Source: JACQFV01 sp964593585
GTDB lineage: Bacteria; Zixibacteria; MSB-5A5; WJJR01
Reading direction: 5' to 3'
NCBI GenBank assembly: GCA_964593585.1
Contig: CAZQIZ010000017.1
Coordinates: 1-64,000, forward strand
DNA length: 64,000 nucleotides
Shown one piece after another: positions 1 through 7,896 of the stretch (its first letter is position 1; each line of letters begins with the position of its first letter). A program made the position numbers and the translations under genes. Under the pieces are notes generated by a model. It had not been told where the DNA came from. It did no database searches and saw only the letters and a program-made list of their open reading frames with translations.

Positions 1-71
1 GCCACATAGAACAATTCGATCAGCATCAGCAAGGGTTTTTCAGCAACCTGCTAGGTACCGACACCGGCTGA
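1..71 (+). CDS. C-terminal end of an unidentified gene (partial)
   Basis: An open plus-strand frame runs from the window edge to a TGA at 69-71 and encodes about 22 residues ending in FFSNLLGTDTG. It converges on the minus-strand flagellar operon, and a strong hairpin lies between them, which is the arrangement expected for two genes that end facing each other. The piece is too short to assign to a family, and its third-position GC is lower than that of the neighbours, so it could also be non-coding. Confidence 0.3.
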   Translation, partial: HIEQFDQHQQGFFSNLLGTDTG

Positions 72-121
72 AATCCCGCACGGGAAGGCGAATCTTCCGG
101 CAAATATGGATTACGTGAATG

Positions 122-146
122 GGTGGGCGCGCCTCGCGCGCCCACC
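122..146. terminator. Perfect hairpin between convergent transcripts
   Basis: An 11-bp perfect stem (122-132 with 136-146, arms GGTGGGCGCGC and its complement) closes a 3-nt loop. It lies directly after the stop codon of the flgN-like gene (TAA at 160-162 on the minus strand) and after the partial plus-strand gene. There is no long T-run on either side, so it is a terminator-like structure rather than a textbook intrinsic terminator. Confidence 0.6.
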
Positions 147-159
147 GCGATAGTGAGGA

Positions 160-546
160 TTATTCGTGGATGTCCGAACGGATGGGTTCGGAATCGAGAC
201 GTTCCTGCGAGAGGCGCTCGCATTCCATCGTCAGGTTGCGACAGCGGCTGACCATGGCGGCGATGCGTTTGACCACATCGGCCACTTCGGCGTGGGTGAG
301 CCAGTCGCTGAACTGATCGGCGCCCTCGTCGCGGGCGCGGCGCAGGAGCGCCTCCCCGGCCTCGATCTGCTTTTGCAGGAATCCGATTTCCTCGAGGTCG
401 GCGGGGATTTCACGTTCCTCGCCGCGGGCGAGACGGTCGCGCTGTTTCTGCAGCAGGGCACAGAGGGAGCGATAGAAGCCGAGCTCGCCGTTGAGAAACT
501 TGACGAGCTGTTCGGGGCCGCGAATGCTGGTGGTGATGTCCGTCAT
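160..546 (-). CDS. flgN: FlgN-like flagellar export chaperone
   Basis: A 128-residue protein, almost entirely helical and rich in Glu, Arg, Leu and Gln, with the heptad-like pattern of FlgN chaperones. FlgN proteins bind the hook-associated proteins FlgK and FlgL in the cytosol and deliver them to the flagellar export apparatus. Sequence conservation in this family is weak, so the call rests on length, coiled-coil character and position as last gene of an operon with fliW, csrA and fliA; flgN, fliW and csrA commonly sit together. No flgK or flgL follows; the operon ends at a hairpin. The start ATG at 544-546 lacks a clear ribosome-binding site. Confidence 0.6.
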   Translation of the reverse strand: MTDITTSIRGPEQLVKFLNGELGFYRSLCALLQKQRDRLARGEEREIPADLEEIGFLQKQIEAGEALLRRARDEGADQFSDWLTHAEVADVVKRIAAMVSRCRNLTMECERLSQERLDSEPIRSDIHE

Positions 547-558
547 GGCGATAGTCCG

Positions 559-753
559 TTAGTGGCCGGCGGCGCCGGCGATTTCATCCTCGTAATCGAG
601 TTCGAAGAACAACTGTTCGCGGCGCGGCTTCGGCATCCGCGGCGGCTCGGGCACAAGCGGCGGCTCCGGCTCCGGAATGGTGATGTCGGCCACCGGCGTG
701 CCATCCCACTTGCGAATCAGCCGGGAACGATGCGAATGTCTGGTCTTACGCAT
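559..753 (-). CDS. Small hypothetical protein in the flagellar operon
   Basis: A 64-residue protein with a basic N-terminus (MRKTRHSHRSRLIRK), a proline-rich middle (PEPEPPLVPEPPRMPKP) and an acidic C-terminus (ELDYEDEIAG). The ATG at 753 is preferred over an upstream GTG at 771 because an AGAGG sequence lies 7 nt before it. It sits 12 bp before the flgN-like start and 48 bp after the fliW stop, so it is probably co-transcribed. I do not recognise a family. The charge asymmetry and proline stretch suggest a disordered protein, perhaps a partner of another operon product; that is inference. Confidence 0.5.
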   Translation of the reverse strand: MRKTRHSHRSRLIRKWDGTPVADITIPEPEPPLVPEPPRMPKPRREQLFFELDYEDEIAGAAGH

Positions 754-801
754 GCGGAAACCTCTTGGCACGGGCCATCCGGGCGGTCCCCTGATCGGCT
801 C

Positions 802-1275
802 TTACACCGAGATCGCCGGCTCGGTCTCAGCGACAGGCTCTTCGCCGAGCACCATGAACCGGGTCGGATACTGGCTGCGGGTGAGCACCAACTGCTTGCC
901 CAGCCCGTTGCGGCGGTTGATCACAACCGGCCCCTGCAGATTCGCGGACATGCGGCGCGGATCCTCGGGGACGGTGAGAATGACCCACAATTCGGTGTCG
1001 GCCGCGTCGCGGGCGCGCAGCTCGGCGATCTCCATGGGGTCGATGCGCACGGTGTAATCGGGCACGAACACGCGCGGCGGAGCGATCACAAACGACAGCC
1101 GCGGCTCCTCCAGGGAGCGCAACCGCGCGAACGGTTCCCAGGCGGGGTCGCGTTCGATGCGGAAGGTACGATTGTCTTCAAAACCCAGCAGGCCGCGCGG
1201 AAAAGTCAGCGTGCGCGTGCCGGGTGTCTCGGCGGTGGTGTCGGTGAATGCGATGTCGGCTACGACGGCGGTCAC
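802..1275 (-). CDS. fliW: Flagellar assembly factor FliW
   Basis: A 157-residue protein with the FliW pattern: a FPRGLLGFED segment near residue 26, then PFARLRSLEEPRLSFVIAPP and a VPDYTV stretch. FliW binds newly made flagellin and also binds CsrA allosterically. When flagellin accumulates, FliW is titrated away and CsrA then represses flagellin translation. Here fliW lies one small gene downstream of csrA in the same operon, matching the usual fliW-csrA pairing. It starts with about 20 extra N-terminal residues before the conserved part. Confidence 0.9.
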   Translation of the reverse strand: MTAVVADIAFTDTTAETPGTRTLTFPRGLLGFEDNRTFRIERDPAWEPFARLRSLEEPRLSFVIAPPRVFVPDYTVRIDPMEIAELRARDAADTELWVILTVPEDPRRMSANLQGPVVINRRNGLGKQLVLTRSQYPTRFMVLGEEPVAETEPAISV

Positions 1276-1293
1276 GGCGTCCCTCCCCGGCGA

Positions 1294-1488
1294 TCAAGCG
1301 TCCTGGTCCTCGCCGTAGCAGAAATTCGAGTCGACGCCGCGCGGCGGCTCGGAGGCGTGCTCATTCTGGCGGCTATGGGGAACGTGAATGGTGTGGTGAC
1401 GGTGATGGCGCTGGATGCTGTCGGGCCCCTTGCCGGGTCCGGCGGACGGCGACGGGGTCGCATCAGGTTTGCGGCCAAAGAGGCTCAT
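1294..1488 (-). CDS. Small His-rich hypothetical protein between csrA and fliW
   Basis: A 64-residue protein beginning MSLFGRKPDATPS and containing a histidine-rich stretch (RHHRHHTIHVPH). The ATG at 1488 is chosen because GGGAGAG lies 6 nt upstream. It fits tightly between the csrA stop at 1493 and the fliW start at 1275, with gaps of 4 and 18 bp, so it is probably translated from the operon mRNA. No family is recognised. The His cluster could bind metal, but no structural motif supports more than that. Confidence 0.5.
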   Translation of the reverse strand: MSLFGRKPDATPSPSAGPGKGPDSIQRHHRHHTIHVPHSRQNEHASEPPRGVDSNFCYGEDQDA

Positions 1489-1492
1489 CGGT

Positions 1493-1831
1493 TCACTCTC
1501 CCTGTGCCCGAGGGCGTCGTTGCGGGTGGATGCCATGATGCGGACGCGGGCCGGCCTTCAGCTCGATGCCGCCGGCGGTGTCGGCGCCGGAGTCATCGCC
1601 TTTCACCTTGCCCTTGATGAGACGGGCCAGTCCGGCGATGTCGGTCTTCAGCGACCGCGCCTTCTTGTTTTCTTCCTTGATCTTCAGGTAGACCTCTTCG
1701 CGGTGCACCACAACCTTGATGGGCGCATCGACCCCCAGGCGCACCTGGCGGCCATAGACACCCAGCACGGTTACTTTGATGTCATCTCCGATGGTGATGC
1801 TCTCACCCTGCTTGCGCGTGAGAATGAGCAT
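1493..1831 (-). CDS. csrA: Carbon storage regulator CsrA with C-terminal extension
   Basis: The first ~58 residues are a canonical CsrA: MLILTRKQGESITIGDDI at the N-terminus, then VRLGVDAPIKVVVHREEVY and a KIKEEN helix. CsrA dimers bind GGA-containing hairpins in mRNA leaders and in motile bacteria typically repress flagellin translation, antagonised by FliW. The protein is 112 residues, whereas the family is usually 60-75. The extra ~54 residues are Lys/Gly/Pro-rich and of unknown role; FliW is known to contact the C-terminal part of CsrA in other bacteria. A strong GGGAGGGTG ribosome-binding site precedes the ATG at 1831. Confidence 0.93.
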   Translation of the reverse strand: MLILTRKQGESITIGDDIKVTVLGVYGRQVRLGVDAPIKVVVHREEVYLKIKEENKKARSLKTDIAGLARLIKGKVKGDDSGADTAGGIELKAGPRPHHGIHPQRRPRAQGE

Positions 1832-2041
1832 TCACCCTCCCTGGTGTTGCGTGATGGCCTCCGCGCCGTCACGAGTCCTGCTCAGTGTTTCTATCGGCGG
1901 GCGCGCGGGGCTCCTGAATCGCATCGGGGCAAAGTTGACGAGAAATCGTCGGGAAACCGTCGCGCGCGGCCGCAACCGTCGCGCGGATGTTCAGAAACCG
2001 GACACGGGGTGTGGGAATCGCCCGATAGACGGGCGGCAGAA

Positions 2042-2854
2042 TTACGGCACCGGGCCTTCGGCGAGGATGCGCGGGAGCAGATCATCGACCGGGAGCGCCG
2101 CCAACTGGGCGATCAGACTGACCCGCTCATCGAACGATGCATACGCCGGCGGAAGGTTGATCTCGATGTCGCAGCCGGAATGGGCGCGGGCGATCTGGCC
2201 GAAGACGGCGTTGATGCGCTCGGCCAGCAAATGGAGCTGCGCATCGGCCAGCCCGCGCGCTTCGAGGATAAAGTCGCGCTCGGGCACCGTGGTCATAAAG
2301 CAGGTCGAGGCGGCCACCGCGCCCTGGAACATCCACGCGGTTGCCGGACTCAGGCCGCAGGGGATCGACGCGGCCGGATCAATGACACCAGAGGCCTGCA
2401 CATGAAACTGACCGTCGGGCGAATGCAAATCCACCGGCAGGAGCGTGCCGCCGGCCAGCGTCGTCGCATCGCCCAGCGCCACCACACGCGCCGGCAGCGA
2501 CGCGCCGGGATTGACTCCGGGGCAGATCTCGGCCTGAACAAAGACCGCCGCTGCGGTGCCCACCGGCATCGGGACAGCGGGCAAGGCAATGCCCAGGTGC
2601 TGGAGCGTGGCCGCGAAGGTAACGTCGGTGTGGGGAATGACCGCGCCATCGCCGGTGCCGGGCAGGCCCACGACCACGCCATACCCCGAGACAGTCACCG
2701 GCGGCCCGACGATGTAGGAGACATCGCGCAGACAGACGCTTCGCCCGGAATTGTCGGCGGCCAGGGCGGCCACAACCGGGAGGGCCAGCATGGCCGCCAG
2801 CCAGACGCGGACGGGAATCGGGCAATACGGACGCTGGCAACGAGACTTCAGCAC
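2042..2854 (-). CDS. flgI: FlgI-like flagellar P-ring protein, short form
   Basis: A 270-residue protein with a predicted Sec signal peptide (hydrophobic VWLAAMLALPVVAALAA, residues ~17-33). It then has the FlgI signature RDVSYIVGPPVTVSGYGVVVGLPGTGDG (given here as residues 43-70 in two parts: RDVSYIVGP and GYGVVVGLPGTGDG). FlgI forms the periplasmic P ring around the flagellar rod in Gram-negative cells. Typical FlgI is about 350-370 residues, so roughly 80-100 residues are missing from the C-terminus, which ends after INLPPAYASFDERVSLIAQ. It may be a divergent paralogue, a truncated protein or a frameshifted gene. No flgH or flgJ is adjacent. Confidence 0.7.
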   Translation of the reverse strand: MLKSRCQRPYCPIPVRVWLAAMLALPVVAALAADNSGRSVCLRDVSYIVGPPVTVSGYGVVVGLPGTGDGAVIPHTDVTFAATLQHLGIALPAVPMPVGTAAAVFVQAEICPGVNPGASLPARVVALGDATTLAGGTLLPVDLHSPDGQFHVQASGVIDPAASIPCGLSPATAWMFQGAVAASTCFMTTVPERDFILEARGLADAQLHLLAERINAVFGQIARAHSGCDIEINLPPAYASFDERVSLIAQLAALPVDDLLPRILAEGPVP

Positions 2855-2884
2855 TGCGCACTCTCCCCTGCCGGCTATTCGGGC

Positions 2885-3364
2885 CTATTCGGGACGTGTT
2901 GACCCCGGTCCCGGCTCGACCCATGTGGGTCTCCCGGGTTCCGCGGGCATGTTCAGATCGGCCGGGGCGACCTGGCGCACCCAGCGCAACAGGTGACGGG
3001 CCAATTCCAGCGTGTCATTGAGCGACTGCGACAGCCGTTCCAGCGTGCGCTCATCGGGCACGCCGATGGTTTCGACGGCGTTCCACAGGTGCTGCGATTG
3101 CGGCTTGGTCTGGGCAAACCCCTGATCGATGGCGGTGACGGCATCGGAGACATCATGCGCCACACGCGTCACCTTGGCGACCAGGTCGAGCAATTCCTGG
3201 TTGAGCCGGGCGCCGCCGACCTGCATCTGCTTCAGTTTGGCGGTGGCGACCGCCAGATTGACGGCCAGGAAACGCGCCCGTTCGCCCAAATCGCGAACGG
3301 AGGCGACCACCTGCCCGATATCGTTCTGCAGATCCGGATCAGGAATGCGGACGTCTCCGTCCAT
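2885..3364 (-). CDS. Hypothetical helical protein, faintly MCP-like
   Basis: A 159-residue, mostly helical protein. The ATG at 3364 is preferred because a GGGGGCAGG sequence lies just upstream; an in-frame ATG also exists at 3385. Residues ~23-70 (VRDLGERARFLAVNLAVAT followed by KLKQMQ) weakly resemble the hairpin tip of methyl-accepting chemotaxis proteins, where the usual text is close to TNLLALNAAIEAARA. There is no transmembrane segment or ligand domain. In the flagellar operon it could act in motility signalling, but this is only a resemblance. The C-terminus is Pro/Gly-rich. Confidence 0.5.
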   Translation of the reverse strand: MDGDVRIPDPDLQNDIGQVVASVRDLGERARFLAVNLAVATAKLKQMQVGGARLNQELLDLVAKVTRVAHDVSDAVTAIDQGFAQTKPQSQHLWNAVETIGVPDERTLERLSQSLNDTLELARHLLRWVRQVAPADLNMPAEPGRPTWVEPGPGSTRPE

Positions 3365-3396
3365 GCCTGCCCCCAATGCGGCCATGCCGCGGTCGG

Positions 3397-3870
3397 TTAT
3401 TCCGTCTCGATTTCGATCTGCCGCTGGAAGACATAGCGCGAAATCAGCCGCGACAGACCCTGCGAGAACTCCTTGGGATGATCGGCCATCCGGGCCAGTC
3501 CATTAGCGATCACCGGGTCGTCGATCTGTTCCACCGCCAGGAACTCGACGCCCATGAGGATTTCGCCGTCCTCGCAACGCTCCACCCGTTTGACCTTGCC
3601 GATGACGTTGGTCAGGGCGTCGAAGCCGTGGACATCGAACTTCATCAGCAGGAACTCCCCTTCCGTGACGTGGTCGGTGGTCGAGACCAGGACCCCGCCG
3701 CCGGAGAGATTGAGCAGCACGCCGGACTTCTTCTCCGGATGCAGACGGACCCGCTTATCGGGTTCGACCACGACGGAATTGAAGGAGACCGGCGAGAAGA
3801 CTTCGATGCGCACGAAGCGACGTTTCTGCCGATTCGCGGAGTTGTGACCGGGCTGGTTGTTGCTCTTCAT
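3397..3870 (-). CDS. PilZ-domain protein (c-di-GMP receptor candidate)
   Basis: A 157-residue protein with a PilZ domain. The N-terminal KRRFVRIE stretch supplies the RxxxR c-di-GMP-binding motif, and NLSGGGVLV supplies the D/NxSxxG motif. Such proteins bind c-di-GMP and typically act on flagellar motors, pili or exopolysaccharide enzymes. The start at 3870 is chosen for its GGGGGAACAG ribosome-binding site. It is part of the fliA-headed operon, which suggests a role in tuning flagellar function by c-di-GMP, as YcgR-type proteins do. No YcgR N-terminal domain is present. Confidence 0.85.
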   Translation of the reverse strand: MKSNNQPGHNSANRQKRRFVRIEVFSPVSFNSVVVEPDKRVRLHPEKKSGVLLNLSGGGVLVSTTDHVTEGEFLLMKFDVHGFDALTNVIGKVKRVERCEDGEILMGVEFLAVEQIDDPVIANGLARMADHPKEFSQGLSRLISRYVFQRQIEIETE

Positions 3871-3923
3871 CTGTTCCCCCAAAGTGGCTGGCGTCCCATG
3901 TGAACTGCACGTCCCATGAATTG

Positions 3924-5111
3924 TCATTCGATGCCGGCGGCGACGTCGTAGAGACGGCTCGCCTGCCGTTCGGCCAGGTCGGCGATGTGCCGGGCCAGGG
4001 CCGAGCGGCTGCGATCGGCGCCGCTGTCGGCGATGGCGGCGGCGGCCGCCTTGCGCGCCAACGCGAAGTGCCGTTCGGCCTCGTCGAAGTAGGCCAGACG
4101 GCGGGCCAGTTCGCCGATCAGATAGGCGGTCATCATCGCGCCGTTGCCCGCCGCGATGCCGCCGTGCGCGTCAAAAGCCAGTTTGTAGTGATGCAGCGCG
4201 CGCAGACGGGCGTCGTCCTCGTGGATCGCCACCAGCGGCGAGTCCATCTTCAGCGCGCGCAAAAATTCGGTGTACGACGGGTAGTCGCCGAAGGGCTCAT
4301 TGACCAGGGCGCCATCGGTGGCGCCGACAAAGCCCGCCTCCGCGGCGCCGCCGGCGTTCAGCGCGGCGATCGTCTGCCCCAGCGTCTGCAGTTGCTCATC
4401 GAGCTGATGCAGCTGCTGCCGGCACTGCGAGGCACGCAGGTCATCGTCGGGATTGCGTTGCACCGCCTCCGGGTGGCTCTGGAGAAACCGGGTCATGCCG
4501 ATGGCGCGCGCGCGCAGCCGCTCCAGATCGGCGGTCATCTCCTCCAGTGCGCGGGCCCAGTCGCGGCGGCTTTGCGCCAACGGCGAGGTCCAGTCGATCC
4601 CCGGCCGCGGCGACAGATCGCAAAACAGCCAGGCGATGCGCAGATACCAGCGCGCCAGATCGGAATGCGACGGCGTCGGCAGCAGGTGTTCGCAGTGCAC
4701 GGCCAACAGCAGTTTGCTGATCGCGGTGCGGTAGGGATACGACTGCGGCCAGAGCGAGGCGCTCAAACGACGGATGACGCTGTTGGGATTGGCCAGCTCC
4801 TCGAGATGGCGGCGGCGCACCTCGCGCCAGACCTCCGGCTTGCAGCCTTGCGTCGTCTCCCCGTCACGGAAGGCGCGGGTCATCTCGCGGGTGAAAAAGC
4901 AGGTCGAGCAGGTGGCGGTGAAATACAGGAGCGGATGCACCGCCTGGTAGCCGGGATGGGTCCAGCGGCGCGACAGCGGACGGAAATCGGTGTCGGTACC
5001 GACCTCCATGTAGGCGCCGGGGCGCACGGTCTCATACTCGTTGACCGTACGGCAGACCGGACAGGTCACCCGGACCAGTTGGATGGGGTTCTCGTCACCG
5101 GTGGTCATCAT
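3924..5111 (-). CDS. DUF2225-family protein
   Basis: A 395-residue protein. Near the N-terminus it has a CPVC pair followed about 50 residues later by CSTC (TATCSTCFF), a likely zinc ribbon, with TDTDFRPLSRR between them, matching the DUF2225 pattern. The rest is helical and repeat-like (many alanine- and leucine-rich helices, similar to TPR or tetratricopeptide-like folds). The function of DUF2225 proteins is not established. The chosen start (ATG at 5111, or 5108) leaves 37 bp to the fliA stop; a longer frame upstream would overlap fliA. Co-transcription with fliA suggests a motility link. Confidence 0.7.
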   Translation of the reverse strand: MMTTGDENPIQLVRVTCPVCRTVNEYETVRPGAYMEVGTDTDFRPLSRRWTHPGYQAVHPLLYFTATCSTCFFTREMTRAFRDGETTQGCKPEVWREVRRRHLEELANPNSVIRRLSASLWPQSYPYRTAISKLLLAVHCEHLLPTPSHSDLARWYLRIAWLFCDLSPRPGIDWTSPLAQSRRDWARALEEMTADLERLRARAIGMTRFLQSHPEAVQRNPDDDLRASQCRQQLHQLDEQLQTLGQTIAALNAGGAAEAGFVGATDGALVNEPFGDYPSYTEFLRALKMDSPLVAIHEDDARLRALHHYKLAFDAHGGIAAGNGAMMTAYLIGELARRLAYFDEAERHFALARKAAAAAIADSGADRSRSALARHIADLAERQASRLYDVAAGIE

Positions 5112-5148
5112 CGCTTCGCCGGCATCCGATGCGGCGCGGGGATGGGCC

Positions 5149-5997
5149 TCAGACACCGAAGCGCTCCCGCACCATGTTGCGCAGCTTCCCCACCGACTTG
5201 GTGTGGATCTGCGAGACACGCGATTCCGAGATGTTCATCGTCTCGCCGATCTCGCGCAGCGTCAGTTCCTCATAGTAGTAGAGCGCGATCACCAGCTTTT
5301 CCTGCTGGGTGAGATTGGAGATGGCGTTGATCAGGAAGGCGCGCAGTTCCTGGCGTTCGATGTCGCGCAGGACGCTGTCGGCGTTGGGGCATTCGAGCGT
5401 TTCGACACGCGGCACCTGGCGGTTGTCTTCCTCGCGGTAGACCAGTTCATCCAGTGAGAGGATGGTGGTGCCGGAGACATCGTCGATGGCGTCATGGAGC
5501 TCGGATATCGAGATCTTCAGGTCCTCGGCCAGTTCGGTGCGGGTCGGGGTGCGTCCGAGACGGTTTTCCAGCTTGGAGGTGGAACGGTCGATTTCGCGCG
5601 CCTTGGCGCGGGTCGAGCGCGGCACCCAGTCCAGCGAGCGCAGTTCATCGAGAATGGCGCCACGGATGCGCGGCACCGCGAAGGTCTCGAACTTCACACC
5701 GCGGTCGGGATCGAAGTTCTTGAAGGCCTCGATCAGGCCGATCACGCCGGTCGACACCAGGTCGGGCAGCTCCACCGACTTGGGGAACCCCAGCGCCATG
5801 CGTCCGGCGACATTGCGCACCAACGGCAGGTAGCGCGACAGCAGCTGGTCGCGTATTTCGGGATCGCCGGAGAAGCGCCAGGCCTCCCATTGACGGGCGG
5901 CGCTCATCGGCGGCTCGGGGGCCCGTTTGTGACGGGGGGCGGTTTTGCTGGCGGCGGAAGTCCGTGTCGGTCGCGGCAAGGTCGCGGTCGCTGGCAT
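5149..5997 (-). CDS. fliA: RNA polymerase sigma-28 factor FliA
   Basis: Contains sigma-70 family region 2 (YLPLVRNVAGRMALGFPKSV, then DLVSTGVIGLIEAF and FDPDRGVKFETFAVPRIRGA), a region 3 segment, and region 4 with a helix-turn-helix (EELTLREIGETMNISESRVS). The order and wording match the FliA/WhiG/SigD class, which transcribes late flagellar genes. The start is uncertain: ATG at 5997 has a GGAG 9 nt upstream, ATG at 6012 extends the N-terminus by 5 residues, and the conserved part begins near 5907. A sigma-54 promoter lies about 165 bp upstream, giving the usual sigma-54 to sigma-28 cascade. Confidence 0.92.
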   Translation of the reverse strand: MPATATLPRPTRTSAASKTAPRHKRAPEPPMSAARQWEAWRFSGDPEIRDQLLSRYLPLVRNVAGRMALGFPKSVELPDLVSTGVIGLIEAFKNFDPDRGVKFETFAVPRIRGAILDELRSLDWVPRSTRAKAREIDRSTSKLENRLGRTPTRTELAEDLKISISELHDAIDDVSGTTILSLDELVYREEDNRQVPRVETLECPNADSVLRDIERQELRAFLINAISNLTQQEKLVIALYYYEELTLREIGETMNISESRVSQIHTKSVGKLRNMVRERFGV

Positions 5998-6012
5998 GGG
6001 CTTAGACTCCAT

Positions 6013-6473
6013 GTTGGTTGGTGTTTGACTCCAATGTCGCTCGATATGCCGTTTGAATTGGTAGCAGGTGTTCGCGCCGGCCGTGTGTGTCCGCTGAGCG
6101 TTTGTCGGCCTGTCGTCGTCTTCGATCTGCGACCTCCCCGAGGCGCAGAACGCCTGTCTCGTCCAGTTCTTGAGCAAGGGCGGTGCCAACTCTGCAGGGA
6201 TTTGCAGCGTCGTTGTGCGCGAACGACTTTGCGCCGTTGGCGAGCATGGACTTTGCGGACGGCCGCGGCGCGACACGGAAGTTTTTTCCGGTCATGCGGC
6301 CGAAAACTCCGCATTGGCGGGGCCGCGAAGTGTGGGATCGCGGCGATAGTACGTGGGCGGCGCGCGAGAGTGTCAAGAAGCCCTCGCCACGCCCTCTCTG
6401 ATGTTTATCGGCAGCAGCGATCCTGTTATTCTGTCTTTTGTCACGCGGCGGACAACTTCGTGACGGAGGCCGA
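6013..6473. other. Divergent intergenic region between fliA and the aldehyde dehydrogenase gene
   Basis: About 460 bp without a gene on either strand. It holds the minus-strand sigma-54 promoter at 6173-6188 and the leader of fliA. On the plus side it must carry the promoter for the aldehyde dehydrogenase gene, but I see no convincing -35/-10 pair. No upstream activator repeats were recognised with confidence. Confidence 0.6.
6173..6188 (-). promoter_or_regulatory. Sigma-54 promoter of the fliA operon
   Basis: On the minus strand the sequence is TGGCACCGCCCTTGCT. It has the -24 TGGCAC and -12 TTGCT elements at exactly the sigma-54 spacing (GG and GC ten bases apart) and matches the consensus in all conserved positions. 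Transcription would start near 6162, leaving a ~150-165 nt leader before fliA. Sigma-54 control of middle flagellar genes is well known in other bacteria. Confidence 0.8.
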
Positions 6474-7895
6474 ATGCGGACTTTGACATCCTTTATAGGT
6501 GGCGCCTGGGAGCCGGAGGGCGGGGCCGCGCGGGAGATTCGCTCGCCTTATGATGACCGCGTGGTCACACGCGCATTCATGGCCGGCGCGGCACAGGTCC
6601 ATCGCGCGCTGGACCTGGCCGCCGAAACGCGCGCGATCATGCGGCAAATGCCGCATCACGAGCGGGCGCGGATTCTCGATGAGATGGCCCGGCGTGTCGC
6701 CGCCGAGCGCGAGTCGCTGGCGCAACTGCTGGTCGAAGAGGCGGGAAAACCGATCGCGCTGGCGCGTCTGGAAGCCGACCGTTGCGCGCAGACCATCAGT
6801 GAGGCGGCGCGCTGCGCGCGGCTTTACGCCGATGAGATGTTCCCGCTGGACGGGTACGCCCCCGGGACCGGCAAGACCGCGATCGTGCGGCGTTTCCCGC
6901 TGGGATTGGTGGCCGCGATCACGCCGTTCAACTTTCCGCTCAATCTGGTGGCCCACAAGATCGCTCCCGCCATCGCCGCCGGCTGCACAATGGTGCTAAA
7001 GCCGGCGTCGCAGACACCATCGACCGGCGCGGCGTTGGTGCGGATCGCTCATGAGTCCGGGCTGCCGACCGGCGCGCTGAACATGGTGCTCGTCGGCGGC
7101 GGCGATGCTGGGACGCTGGTCGATGATCCGCGTGTGGCGATGGTGACCTTCACCGGTTCGGCCGAAGTCGGCTGGGGCCTCAAGGGACGGCTGCCGCAGA
7201 AGCGGGTTACGCTCGAGCTGGGCGGCAACGCCGGCGCAATTGTCGAACCGGATGCCGATCTGAAACTGGCGGCGCAGAAACTGGCGATGGGCGCGTTCGG
7301 GTATGCCGGGCAGTCCTGCATCTCGGTTCAGCGCATCTTTGTCCACGCGTCGGTCGCGGTGCCGCTTTCGGATGAACTGCTGGCGGTGACCGCGGCGATG
7401 CCCTACGGCGACCCACAGGACCCGAAGACCATCTGCGGACCATTAATCGATCGCGCCAACGCCGACCGTGTGGCGGCGTGGATCGGCGAGGCCAAATCGC
7501 TCGGCGCGCGCGTTCTGTGCGGCGGCGGGCGGACGGGCAATGTGATTGCCCCCACGGTGGTCGCCGATGCCCCCAACACCGCGCGGCTCAATTGCCAGGA
7601 GGTTTTCGGGCCGGTGGTCAATGTGACCAGCTACCGAACGCTGGATGAGGCGATCGCCATGATCAACGACTCGGAGTATGGGCTGCAGGCGGGGATTTTC
7701 ACGCAGGATGTGCGCAGTATCTGGAAGGCGTTTGAGGCAATCGACGTCGGCGGCGTGATGCATAATGAGGCCCCGACCTTCCGAGTGGATATGATGCCCT
7801 ATGGCGGGGTCAAGCTCTCCGGCAACGGCCGTGAGGGTCCCCGCTGGGCGATCAAGGAGATGACCGAGCCGAAACTGCTGGTCCTGAGCGCATAA
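6474..7895 (+). CDS. NAD(P)-dependent aldehyde dehydrogenase
   Basis: A 473-residue protein of the aldehyde dehydrogenase superfamily. It has the TPFNFPLNLVAHKIAPA segment, the cofactor-binding LKPASQTP and FTGSAEVG motifs, the general-base ELGGN motif, and the catalytic cysteine in GQSCISVQR. The QSCISVQR wording and overall pattern resemble lactaldehyde / GapN-like enzymes rather than betaine aldehyde types, but the substrate cannot be read from sequence. The ATG at 6474 has GGAGG 6 nt upstream. The next gene begins 1 bp after the stop, so the two are probably co-expressed. Confidence 0.9.
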   Translation: MRTLTSFIGGAWEPEGGAAREIRSPYDDRVVTRAFMAGAAQVHRALDLAAETRAIMRQMPHHERARILDEMARRVAAERESLAQLLVEEAGKPIALARLEADRCAQTISEAARCARLYADEMFPLDGYAPGTGKTAIVRRFPLGLVAAITPFNFPLNLVAHKIAPAIAAGCTMVLKPASQTPSTGAALVRIAHESGLPTGALNMVLVGGGDAGTLVDDPRVAMVTFTGSAEVGWGLKGRLPQKRVTLELGGNAGAIVEPDADLKLAAQKLAMGAFGYAGQSCISVQRIFVHASVAVPLSDELLAVTAAMPYGDPQDPKTICGPLIDRANADRVAAWIGEAKSLGARVLCGGGRTGNVIAPTVVADAPNTARLNCQEVFGPVVNVTSYRTLDEAIAMINDSEYGLQAGIFTQDVRSIWKAFEAIDVGGVMHNEAPTFRVDMMPYGGVKLSGNGREGPRWAIKEMTEPKLLVLSA

Positions 7896-7896
7896 G

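Noticed and set aside
6190..6290. A c-di-GMP (GEMM) riboswitch in the fliA leader
   Set aside because: Some GCAAA motifs resemble GEMM loops on the minus strand, but most lie upstream of the sigma-54 transcription start and I could not pair the helices.
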